Source: Cryptomeria japonica (taxonomy: Eukaryota > Streptophyta > Pinopsida > Cupressales > Cupressaceae). From it: a stretch of DNA of 64,000 bases. The stretch covers positions 507,485,373-507,549,372 of the forward strand of contig NC_081415.1 in assembly GCF_030272615.1 (NCBI RefSeq), written 5' to 3'. A program made the translations under genes and the position numbers. The notes beneath the pieces are model-generated. The model had not been told where the DNA came from, did not search any database, and saw only the letters and a program-made list of their open reading frames with translations. Below, piece after piece: positions 35,403 to 46,587 of the stretch; position 1 is the stretch's first letter, and every line of letters starts with the position of its first letter.

Positions 35403-38400
35403 TGTAGTACCCCTACTCGTTTGAACTCATTAGACTCATATTTTATTATTGTTTGTTTTCAGTGGATACATTACCATGATGTGTTATTCAAATTTTTATG
35501 ACATTATTTCATGCTTTATCTAGATATAAGATTCATAATTTATTTGCAGTATTTCAGTACTTGTGATTTATGGCATTTTATGGATTATTGCTATATACTG
35601 ACACTTTACTTTATCTATGCAACGTGGAATTATATGTTGTGTGTCTGAAAGTGTATTGGATGCAAGGGGATGATTTTCCTTCACTCATTTCGATGAGACA
35701 GGGAACGTCACGATTCTCCTTCATCGGTGTGTATGTCGTGTTTTATATATTGTATATATGCATGTGTGGTTCGGTGATGCAGGATATTGTAGGTACAAGT
35801 ACTGGGTAGATACAGGGTATCGTCTCCACCTGGCTTCACACGTCTGAGTGTGCCTTATATTTTCCAATGGAAGTGGAGGAGATAGTAGTTGACCCTAGTT
35901 TACTCAGTTACACTCTTGTGAGTGTTGTCAGATGGTCATCCTGTCAGTTTGTTCAGCCTTCATATTTTGTCGATTGATCTTTATATGAGTTTTTGCTTGA
36001 GATTTGTTCAGTTTGTGTGTTTTAGTGGATTTGATTAATTAATTAAGTTTATGGAGTTATCTCATAGTTGATTTATGTATGTATTGAGATTGTAAATTTA
36101 ATTAATTAAATGAAGTTATTAAATTAAGTTGCAAGCTGCATGATATTAGAAATATATTTTATTTAAATTTTAGTGGGAAAATAAATTAGATTAATTGCAT
36201 TTATTGTTTCCTAGAATTTTAAATAAATAAAATAAATAAATAAATGAATAAAAGAATTCATTAAAGTTATAGCATTGCTTTAATTTCTTTATTTAGAAAA
36301 TTAATTAGAGTTGCATGAGAAAAGAAAAGAAAGGAAAATGATTTTTAATTATTGCATGTTAACTTGTCCTTGATTAGAATATTGGAAAAGAAAAGAAAAT
36401 TGTTTTTATTACTAAATTTAGGTTTTTTGGAAAAAAAGAAAAGATATTCAACCTAGAATTTTAGTTTAAAAAGGGGAATAGGTCATTATTTTAGTTTACT
36501 CAGGAAACAGGTCAAGGATTTAGGTGAAGAAATTTATTTGGAAGCTTGTTGAAGGATTGGTTCTCTTCTACAAATTTCTTCCAGGAAAGCTATACTAGGT
36601 TTGGTGGCTTCTATTGATTGTTTGTTTTAAAGAAAATATTTATTTTTCTTCTATCTTCTGAATAATGTGTGTTTTGATGTTTGTCATATCCTGTCTAATT
36701 AATTTTGTTCTTAGCTAAAGTTCATTTCTGAAGTTAAATTCTAGATTATGAAAAGAAATTATTTCTTGAGTGTTTGTGGATTAAATTTTGAGAAAATTGA
36801 GATAATGACAATTTTGCCAAGATTTTTATTGTGCATGAAAAATTGCAAGGTTTGGGAAGTATGGAATTTACCAGAGGAAGCAATCCCTCTTGTTTGATTT
36901 GTTCCAACATTGGCTATGGTAGTCTCTTTGATAATTGAGTCTCTGTGAAACTATTGATTTACTTTGGAAATAAATTTAATTATCAATTAAATATATTTGA
37001 TTAATTAGCTTTTGGGAAAAGTTATTTTTACTATATTATTCTTTTTAGAAAATATGTAGTAATTAAAATTCCTTAAAAAAAATTGTATTGGATTATATAA
37101 AAGTTCATTGGAAATAAATTTATAAATAAAATAAAGTTTAATGTAAATTAGGTTTTTTGGTTTCTTTAAAAAATTAAATTAAATTAAAAATAAAATATAT
37201 ATATATAGGTAGGTAGGTAGGTAGGAAGCTAGGAAGCTACCTACGGTAGCAGTGCTACCGACGGTAGCATGGGCTATCGTGCACGGTGGCAGGGGAATGG
37301 TTAAATTTGCTTTTCCCTAAAATTTCGTTGTGCAGTCTGAAATACAGAGTTTCGATATCCATGCAGGGTATTTAATTTGGTATTAAATTAACTTATCAAT
37401 ATATATATAAGTTAATATTATTTTGGACATTATGTTATTTGGTATTAATATTTTAATACTGTGGAATTAAATTCTGAGTTGATAAATATATATTCTGTAA
37501 TATAATTATAAGTGAATTATTTATAGGTATTTATATAATTATATTATATGAAATTTAATTTATAGTTATAATTATATTTTATGAATGAAATTAAATTATA
37601 GTTTGGTGTTTTCAGAAAAGCTTGTAAATTTAGAGATTTTATATTTATGCTTGGAAACATTAGGAGATTAATTTTTATGTGCTTGATTTAAATCTTATTG
37701 GACAAATGACAAATTGATTTATTTGTATTAATATAGTTGTATTTCCTTACTTTCTGGAAAATCTTTAATTGCAAGTTATTTATGCATTTGGTTGTTTTAA
37801 GGAAAGATTGTCTGTATTAGGATCTTGTGTAAATGGTGTTTGCAGTCAAGCTTAATTCCATTGCAATTCTGGTTGAGTTGTCATTGTGTCCTATGTTATT
37901 ATATCTCCTTAGTTAGGTGTTGTTGTATAACCTTATTGATGTGAGCCATTGTGTGTTTTGTCCAAATGGTCAATCTTGGGTTAGTGATTGTGTATCCTTC
38001 ACTTGTGGTTTGTCAGGATTAGTTATGGTTGTCTGTTTCGCCATAGAGTTCTCGTAGAGAGACCTTTTCTGTTAGTGTCCTATGAGAGAGAGTGTCTTTT
38101 GAGTGGGGGTCGTGCCCGAAGTGGATGACAGGATAACTCATCGAAAGTTAGTTAAAAAGTGATAACCTAATAATATATTGGGGGGAGTGGAATAAATATT
38201 AATTAAGATAATGTACCTCGTGCATAGGTGATTCTTTGTACAGGTCTCATAATGTTGCAAGAAGGCCTGGAATGGAAAAATTACCACCTTGTCTTCAAGA
38301 AAGGATTGGTAGGGTCCGCATGAGACTTAGTTGGAGCCGGAAGCCGGGAGAGGTTACCAGGACAAAGAGTCGGGACCTAGGAGGCCTACCATGGTAACCA

Positions 38401-39155
38401 TCAAGCTATGCGATGACACTCTCTCCTTAGAGTCACTAGTGTTGTGAGTTGAGTCACATGGATGTTTGCGGAGTCTTGTAGTTCTTTCGTACTTGTCTTA
38501 CTTTGCTTGCTTGAGGGTTTTCTATTATCTCCTAGCACGGTGGGGTGGTTCCATTTTGGGATCACATGGTCAAGTGATAGTGCCACTTCCCATCGGATGT
38601 TCTAGATTGTATCTTCAGGTGAGGAAAGGCTTCACTAGTGTTTCTTGGTTCGTGGTTCATGTACCAGCTCAGGTTAGGGATCATTGTTCAATTGAGACCT
38701 TGTGGTCATTGTATCAGACTTTTATGTAACCTTGATATTGTAACTTTGTAATCCATGGTATTATTGGAAGCCATGTATTTATGGATATTGTAATATTATC
38801 AGTGGAATGTATGTTAATTCAGTTGCTTTGATCTTTTGTATATATGATTTATGGATAAATTGAATGCATGGAATACTTTGATTCTTTTGTTTTGGAATTT
38901 AGATGTATGTTTAGTTTTAATCATAAGCATTTAATTTTCCTAATTGGATGGACAATTGGATTAACCATTGTGTTAACATAATTTGTGAATTAATCATTGT
39001 TGGTAACCCTTAGGAAATCATGTGTTACACTTTCGCTATGTTATTAAAAGTGCAATTGTTATAATGAATGCACTTAATCTTAAAAAAAATAAAATTCACC
39101 CTTTAGTTGCTTAGTTGTGTTGTTTTCCTTTAGGGTACCATGGCAGGGCATTACA
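35403..39155 (+). repeat. Giant-LTR element 5' LTR, 3753 bp
   Basis: AT-rich, with a hairpin array at 37244-37290, a GGTA microsatellite at 37208-37223, and a more GC-rich block at 38050-38720. Short frames at 35570 and 38466 recur in the other LTR, but show no domain. Confidence 0.95.
37244..37290 (+). repeat. Hairpin array in the 5' LTR, 2 units
   Basis: CGGTAGC-AGT-GCTACCG (37244-37260) and CGGTAGC-ATGG-GCTATCG (37262-37279, one mismatch) are followed by a related CACGGTGGC. Each unit is a 7-bp stem with a 3-4 nt loop. Confidence 0.85.
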
Positions 39156-39406
39156 TTTGGTATTAGAGCCCAAGTTTCAACACTGGGTAATCTGGGTTTG
39201 TAGTGAGCCTATCCAGTTTGACCTTTTTGCTTAGGTCTCAATGTTTGTGTTTCCCTTGTTTTATCCTTGCCGTAGGTCTGAACTGTTTTCTCTATACAAT
39301 GCTAGGTCATGGTTAGGAAAGCTAGGGGAGGATGCAATGAAGATGAGAGAGTTGTATTCTTATTTATTTTAGGCTTCCACGAGTAAGCCTAGTTTTGGGG
39401 GGAGAA
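39156..39406 (+). other. 251-bp interior of the giant-LTR element
   Basis: Contains the primer-binding site, about 200 bp of non-coding sequence, a 7-bp hairpin TAGGCTT/AAGCCTA (39370-39376 and 39385-39391, 8-nt loop) and the polypurine tract TTTTGGGGGGAGAA (39393-39406). Any packaging signal must lie here or in the transcribed LTR part. Confidence 0.9.
39158..39169 (+). promoter_or_regulatory. Giant-LTR element primer-binding site
   Basis: TGGTATTAGAGC, one base different from the initiator-Met tRNA complement, two bases after the 5' LTR. Confidence 0.9.
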
Positions 39407-42400
39407 TGTAGTACCCCTACTTGTTTGAACTCATTAGACTCATATTTTATTATTGTTTGTTTTCAGTGGATACATTACCATGATGTGTTATTTAGATTTT
39501 TATGACATTATTTCATGCTTTATCTGGATATGATATGCATAATTTATTTGTAGTATTTCAGTACTTGTGATTTATGGCATTTTATGGATTATTGCTATAT
39601 ACTGACACTTTACTTTATCTATGCAACGTGGAATTATATGTTGTGTGTCTGAAAGTGTATTGGATGCAAGGGGATGATTTTCCTTCACTCATTTTGGTGA
39701 GACAGGGAACGTTGCAATTCTCCTTCATCGGTGTGTATGTCATGATTTCTATATTGTATATATGCATGTGTGGTTCGGTGATGCAGGATATTGAAGGTAC
39801 AAGTACTAGGTAGGTATAGGGTATCATCTCCACCTAGCTTCATAGGTCTGAGCGTGCCTTATATTTTCTGATGGAAGTGGAGAAGATAGTAGTTGACCCT
39901 AGTTTACTCAGTTACACTCTTGTGAGTGTTGTCAGTTGGTCGTCATGTCAGTTTGTTTAGCCTTCATATTTTGTCGATTGATCTTTTTATGAGTTTTTGC
40001 TTGAGATTTGTTCAGTTTGTGTGTTTTAGTGGATTTGATTAATTAATTAAGTTTATGGAGTTATCTCATAGTTGATTTATGTATGCATTGAGATTGTAAA
40101 TTTAATTAATTAAATGAAGTTATTAAATTAAGTTGCAAGCTGCATGATATTAGAAATATATTTTATTTAAATTTTAGTGGAAAAATAAGTTAGATTAATT
40201 GCATTTATTGTTTCCTAGAATTTTAAATAAATAAATAAATGAATAAAAGAATTCATTAAAGTTATAGCATTGCTTTAATTTCTTTATTTAGAAAATTAAT
40301 TAGAGTTGCATGAGAAAAGAAAAGAAAGGAAAATGATTTTTAATTATTGCATGTTAACTTATCCTTGATTAGAATATTGGAAAAGAAAAGAAAATTGTTT
40401 TTATTACTAAATTTAGGTTTTTTGGAAAAAAAAAAGATATTCAACCTAGAATTTTAGTTTAAAAAGGGGAATGGGTCATTATTTTAGTTTACACAGGAAA
40501 CAGGTCAGGGATTTAGGTGAAGAAATTTATTTGGAAGCTTGTTGAAGGATTGGTTCTCTTCTACAAATTTCTTCCAGGAAAGCTATACCAGGTTGGGTGG
40601 CTTCTGTTGATTGTTTGTTTTAAAGAAAATATTTCTTTTTCTTCTATCTTCTGAATAGTGTGTGTGTTTTGATGTTTGTCATATCCTGTCTGATTAATTA
40701 TGTTCTTAGCTAAAGTCCATTTTTGAAGTTAAATTCTAGATTATGAAAAGAAATTATTTCCTGAGTGTTTGTGGATTAAATTTTGAGAATTTTGAGATAA
40801 TGACAATTTTGCCAAGATTTTTATTGTGCATGGAAAATTGCAAGGTTTGGGAAGTATGAAATTTACCAGAGGAAGCAATCCCTATTGTTTGATTTGTTCC
40901 GATATTGGCTATGGCAGTCTCTTTGATAATTAAGTCTCTATGAAACTGTTGATTTACTTTGGAAATAAATTTAATTAATTAGGTTTTGGAAAAGTTATTT
41001 TTACTATATTACTCTTTTTAGAAAATATGTAGTAATTAAAATTCCTTTAAAAAAAAAATTGTATTGGATTATATAAAAGTTCATTAGAAATAAATTTTAT
41101 AAATAAAATAAAGTTTAATGTAAATTAGGTTTTTTGATTTCTTTTATATATATATAGGTAGTAAGCTACCTCCGGTAGCATCCGCTACCGAGCGGTAGTA
41201 CCTGCTACCTTGCGGTAGCATGGGCTACCGTGAGTAGCACGTGCTACCGTGCACGGTGGCAGGGGCATGGTTAAATTCGTTTTTCCCTAAAATTTTGTTG
41301 TGCAATCCGAAATACAGAGTTTTGATATCCATGCAGGGTATTTAATTTGGTATTAAATTAACTTTATATATATATATATATAATATGTAAGTTAGTATTA
41401 TTTTGGACATTATGTTGTTTGGTATTAATATTTTAATACCGTGGAATTAAATTCTGAGTTGATAAATATATATTCTGTAATATAATTATAAGTGAATTAT
41501 TTATAGGTATTTATATAGTTTTATTATATGAATATAATTTAATTTATAGTTATAATTATATTTTATGAATGAAATTAAATTATAGTTTGGTGTTTTCAGA
41601 AAAGCTTGTAAATTTAGAGATTTTATATTTATGCTTGGAAACATTAGGAGATTAATTTTTATGTGCTTGATTTAAACCTTATTGGACAAATGACAAAATT
41701 GATTTATTTGTATTAATATAGTTGTATTTCCTTACTTTCTGGAAAATCTTTAATTGCAAGTTATTTATGCATTTGGCTGTTTTAAGGAAAGAGTACCTCT
41801 ATTAGGATCTTGTGTAAATGGTGTTTGCAATCAAGCTTAATTCCGTTGCAATTCTGGTTGAGCTGTCATTGTGTTGTATGTTATTATATCTCCTTGGTCA
41901 AGTGTTGTTGTATAACCTTATTGATGTGAGCTATTGTGTGTTTTGTCCAAATGGTCAATCTTGGGTTAGTGATTGTGTATCCTTCACCTGTGGTTTGTCA
42001 AGATTAGTTATGGTTGTCTGTGTCGCCATAGAGTTCTCATAGAGATACATTTTCTGTTAGTTTCCTATGAGAGAGAGTGGCTTTCGAGCGGGGGTCGTGC
42101 CCGAAGTGGATGACAAGATAACTCGTCGAAAGTCAGTTAAAAAGTGATAACCTAATAATATATTGGGGGGGAGTGGAATAAATATTAATTAAGATAATGT
42201 ACCTCGTGCATAGGTGAGTGCTTGTACAGGGCTCATAATGTTGCAAGAAGGCATGGAATGGAAAACTTACCACCTTGTCTTCATGAAAGGATTGGTATCC
42301 GGAAGCCGGGAGAGGTTACCAGGACAAAGAGTCGGGACCTAGGAGGCCTACCATGGTAACCATCAAGCTATGCGATGACACTCTCTCCTTAGAGTCACTA

Positions 42401-43122
42401 GTGTTGTGAGTTGAGTCACATGGATGTTTGCGGAGTCTTGTAGTTCTTTCGTACTTGTCTTACTTTGCTTGCTTGAGGGTTTTCTATTATCTCCTAGCAC
42501 GGTGGGGTGGTTCCATTTTGGGATCACATGGTCAGGTGGTAGTGCCACTTCCCATCGGATGTTCTAGATTGTATCTTCAGGTGAGGAAAGGCTTCACTAG
42601 TGTTTCTTGGTTCGTGGTTCATGTACCAGCTCAGGTTAGGGATCATTGTTCAATTGAGACCTTGTGGTCATTGTATCAGACTTTTATGTAACCTTGATAT
42701 TGTAACTTTGTAATCCATGGTATTATTGGAAGCCATGTATTTATGGATATTGTAATATTATGTCAGTGGAATGTATGTTAATTTAGTTGCTTTGATCTTT
42801 TGTATATATGATTTATGGATAAATTGAATGCATGGAATACTTTGATTCTTTCGTTTTGGAATTTAGATGTATGTGTAGGTTTAATCATAAGCATTTAATT
42901 TTCCTAATTAGATAGACAATTGGATTAACCATGGTGTTAATATAATTTGTGAATTAATCATCGTTGGTAACCCTTAGGAAATCATGTGTTAGACTTCTGT
43001 TGTGTTATTAAATGTACAATTGTTATAATGAATGCACTTAATCTTTTTTAAAAAAAATTATTTCACCCTTTAGTTGCCTAGTTGTGTTGTTTTCTTTTAG
43101 AGTACCATGGCGGGGCATTACA
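39407..43122 (+). repeat. Giant-LTR element 3' LTR, 3716 bp
   Basis: Aligned to the 5' LTR over its full length with scattered substitutions and several indels. Examples are a 28-bp loss near 42298 relative to 38312-38340 and a longer hairpin array near 41173. Confidence 0.95.
41173..41260 (+). repeat. Hairpin array in the 3' LTR, 4 units
   Basis: Twenty-bp units start at 41173, 41193, 41213 and about 41232. The first (CGGTAGC-ATCC-GCTACCG) and third (CGGTAGC-ATGG-GCTACCG) are perfect 7-bp hairpins with 4-nt loops; the second and fourth are imperfect. They are followed by the same CACGGTGGC as in the 5' LTR. Confidence 0.9.
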
Positions 43123-43127
43123 GGATC
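43123..43127. repeat. Target site duplication of the giant-LTR element, right
   Basis: GGATC, identical to 35398-35402. Confidence 0.95.
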
Positions 43128-44220
43128 CATGGGCCTCTAAACATTATCATCTAGATTACATCCCTTAGATCTTGAAAAATCAATAGATATTCCACTTCAG
43201 CTTCAATATTTCAAAATTTGTGCCAATTTTTTTTTACCTCAATTCTCTTAGTTGTGTTCACCATATTGACTACAATAAAAAATATGAAAGACTCTGTACA
43301 AGCTTACACTCAAATCTTGATTAGTTAAAAAAACCTTGTACTCAACAAATAGAACAAAAATTGACCAAGCTCTAATACCACTTATAAGAAAGCAAATTTG
43401 TGTGAAAAGGATTCCTAAGCTAAATTTGATAGGATATTATGCAAATTTCAATTCAACCATTACAAAATATTTGAAGAAACGCATATAAAATAACATAATT
43501 AAAAAATAATTTAAAATATAGCATTGTGATTTACATGGGAAAACCTCTTTTAAGATAAACCCCTAGACTCCAAAATGAGCATAATGCATCATGAAATCCT
43601 CAAAATATTAAAATGCACTTGTAATGCAAGTTCTTACTAGAGTCTTCACCTTAACTAAAATCATGGAGAAGTTTTGGAAACATTCCAATAGCATACAAAC
43701 GTGAAAACTAAACTCTTACAAATGACTATCTAGAAACATTAATATATATAAAATTGCATTGCATATGAGAACCTTCTAGAAGCAAGGTTCCAATTCAGAA
43801 ACAACTAATTAAAAAGATAATGAAACTCATAAAAAATATCATAATTATCTTAAAATTCCAACTTGTACCTATTTCATACAATATGATTCTCAAACTAGCC
43901 ACTTTACACCTATAAAAATAAATATCATCTATTCTTGGCTCTTTATTGGACAGTATTTTGTAAGGAAATAAGAAAAAAGTGAATGGAAGGTATTCATTTA
44001 GATTTTGGAGATGATATTGAACAAAGGCTTTGAAACCCTAACTTTGTTTCTACGATATTGGAACCCTAACCCTATTTCCTGCATTGGAATGGCCGGTAGA
44101 AAAAAGTAATATTCAGTCTGTGATAAACTCCATATCATACATAGACGCGTGACTAAACGGAGGGAAGGACATATATTTTTTGAAAAGTAGTCATGGTGTC
44201 CATGAAGATCTAATGTCACT
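43128..44220 (-). mobile_element. Copia B leader, primer-binding site and part of the 5' LTR
   Basis: This continues copia B on the far side of the nested element. On the minus strand, TGGTATTAGAGC lies at 43380-43369. Sequence from about 43381 to 44000 should therefore be the 5' LTR, and it contains the plant copia-like block TTTACATGGGAAAACC near 43531. No partner LTR survives, so the outer LTR limit is uncertain; the LINE-B leader starts somewhere near 44.2 kb. Confidence 0.55.
43369..43380 (-). promoter_or_regulatory. Copia B primer-binding site
   Basis: On the minus strand this reads TGGTATTAGAGC, one base from the initiator-Met complement. Confidence 0.7.
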
Positions 44221-44334
44221 CCCTGATTTCCAAAGTATTTATTTTTTAATCTGGGATCTGCTGATTATTTCCGGGCTTCGATAGTTGTTGCTGCGAGCGA
44301 AAGCGATGAAGAAATACTAAAATAGAATCTGGAT

Positions 44335-44575
44335 TCTCCAACGGTCGCTCGCTGTAAACTTTTTTGGAGTAGGGGTTTTGTATTCCAGTGGTGTTGATCT
44401 GATTTTCATTTTGGACTGCAAATTTTGGAGTGAACTTTCAGACTGCCTGCTCTCCAACGGTCACTCGCTGTAAACTTTTTTGGAGAAAGGGTATTGTATT
44501 CTAGTGGCGTTGATCTGATTTTCATTTCGGATTGTGAATTTTGGAGTGAACTTGTGGACTACCTGCTCTCCAACA
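44335..44575 (+). repeat. 116-bp tandem monomers in the LINE-B 5' leader
   Basis: TCTCCAACGGTCNCTCGCTGT starts units at 44335 and 44451, and a third partial unit (TCTCCAAC) starts at 44567. The spacing is 116 bp both times. The two full units differ by scattered substitutions only. Confidence 0.9.
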
Positions 44576-44805
44576 TCGCCTGCGTTGTCTGACATGGCCA
44601 ACTCTACGAGGATGTGGAGGAGTTAATCTCCTCCACGTGGTTTGCATCTTCTCTTCATGCCCTTATTATTGTTTTGCATTTACTTCATGCCCTTATTACT
44701 ATTCTGCATTTACTTTCTGCTCTGCGCTTAATGTATTTTTTCTGCACGTTAACTTAACCATTAATCACTCCTCTAGTCGCTCGTGTGACTCCTTTGTAGC
44801 TCCCA

Positions 44806-46575
44806 ATGGAGCCTGAGTCTGATGGCACTGCCATTAATTCTCCTCAACCCACCGAGCAGCCTCATTCAAGCCAAACAAAAACATTTGCCGAGATTGCTAA
44901 ACCTTCTAAGCAAGCTCACTCAACCCGAAAGAAAACCTTTGCAGAGACCGTTGCTCCGTCTGCCCATGGAGTCCACCCTAGTGTGAGATTTTTTAAGACT
45001 CCTGGAGGAAAACAACCCAGTGAGGAAGGTAAGAGCCCTACCGTGCCCTCAAATTCTTTCTGCATTTCACCAAACGATGAAATGTTGAAAGAAATTGTTT
45101 CCGAAAAAACTAGGTTAAGCGATACTGCAATTTTTTTCGCTTGTGTTAATATTGAGAAATGCCCGCCTAGGAAATTCCTAGATGATTGGTTTCATAATCT
45201 TTGGAATTTGAAGTTAGGGCTTAAGATTTCATTCTGTAGGCAAGTCCAGAAAGGTCTGTATATTATCTTTTTTAATAATCATGAATCCCAGGTTGAAATT
45301 CTTAAAAGACAATACTGGACTGTTGGGAACACCTCCTTTCGTGCCCTAGCCTGGTCTTCAGAGGCCGTCAATGAGGAAGTTCTTGCACTCTCAAGCCCTA
45401 GATGGGTCATCCTTAAGGATGTCCCTCCCTTCCTATGGCGTTTTCTTCCCCAGGTATTGGAAACATTTGGGAGAATAATTTGGGTTGATGAAACAATGCG
45501 TTTAGTCCCTAACCTTGATGCAAGAATACTTATATCCATTAAACCTGGGGTCGACATCACTCCTTTGCTAAACCTTAACATCGGTGATGAAACATTAATT
45601 TGCCCTGTTGAAATACTTGGAAGACTGAACGCCTATTTTTTGTGCAAAAAAGAAGGGCATCTTCGGAAGAACTGCCCAATCATCAACCGCAGGAAACAAA
45701 AAAATAACACTAACCTAGCAGGAACATCTGAAAACCCTAGCTTCGATAAGGAGTCGATCCCTAACCCAAGAAACCTTCATCCTATTGGAAATAATACCAA
45801 CCCTAAAGATGATCCCTCCCTAAGCTCGGTTCCTAGCCTCATCCCTATTGAATTAAATCCAATGATTGTTGACACCACTACCGAACCCCTCAATCCTGCT
45901 TCCGTTCCCTCTAAAATTTTTGAGAATTCGCCTTCTGATTGTTTTCAAATAGTCACATCAAGAAAGTGGAGATGAAAGAATTCCCAACAACTCGCCTTAA
46001 ATCAAATCCGAGCTAGTGACCAAAATGCTAATCAGTTGACCACCAGTAGCGAATACCCCATCACTATGAATGATGACATACTAAAAGCTTCACAAACTCC
46101 GACCACCTCCCTGGTTAAAAATATGGTTAAAAATTTAGAGAAGACTGATCATGGTGTTGGTGATGCTAGCATGAGTGATAACCCTGCAAAAATGGTGCTC
46201 AGGTCTGGGACCCCCAAACGATCTAAATCCACATTATTTGTAGAGGTTACCCCTGATGTTAACACCTCCAACCCTGTGACTGCATCTCTGCTAAATGAAA
46301 TAGAGGACAACCATATTATTGAAGTCATTTATGCTAATAAGGGACTAGAGGACATTAAGTCTAGCTCAATGCTCCTTGGCTTTCGAGGCTCCCAAGTACC
46401 TGGGTCGAACATTGTAGAAACTGCAGATGGTAAAACTAAGCTAACTGAGCTTAGTGAGGAAGAGGATGACCTCATGAAAGGTTCCTCCATGGCTAAAAAG
46501 AAAGGCAGGCCTTTTGGCTCCAAAAATAAGAAAAAGTCTGGAGATCAAAATGGTCTCCCAAACAGTCCCTCTTAA
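44806..46575 (+). pseudogene. LINE-B ORF1, RNA-binding protein, one in-frame stop
   Basis: Start at MEPESDGTAINS. The frame is continuous over 590 codons except for TGA at 45973; the second part (46036 on) is in the same frame. Residues ~100-270 form a DUF4283-type domain (LSDTAIFFACVNIEKCPPRK; SPRWVILKDVPPFLWRFLP). A zinc knuckle follows near residue 282 (YFLCKKEGHLRKNC), in which the first Cys is Tyr. A Ser/Pro-rich tail and a Lys-rich C-terminus (KKKGRPFGSKNKKKSG, AT-hook-like) complete it. ORF1 coats LINE RNA. ORF2 begins 12 bases after its stop. No other start fits better, because domain and upstream stop spacing agree. Confidence 0.85.
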
Positions 46576-46587
46576 TCCCCTTTTCTG

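Larger units (their letters stand above)
35403..43122 (+). mobile_element. Giant-LTR, minimal-interior non-autonomous LTR retrotransposon
   Basis: Two direct repeats of 3753 and 3716 bp flank only 251 bp, so about 97% of the 7.7-kb element is LTR. The boundaries are firm: LTRs start TGTAGTACCCC and end GGCATTACA, the element is flanked by an exact GGATC duplication, a primer-binding site follows the left LTR, and a G-rich polypurine tract precedes the right LTR. The interior has no coding capacity, and no retroviral-type domain is visible inside the LTRs. It is therefore a passenger that would need another element's proteins. It sits inside copia B. The combination of TRIM-like interior and Ogre-sized LTRs fits neither TRIM nor LARD. 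Confidence 0.95.

Noticed and set aside
38466-38729. 87-codon frame conserved at 42428-42691, and the 79-codon pair at 35570 and 39574
   Set aside because: These lie in the two LTRs of one element, so conservation only reflects recent identity. No domain is seen.
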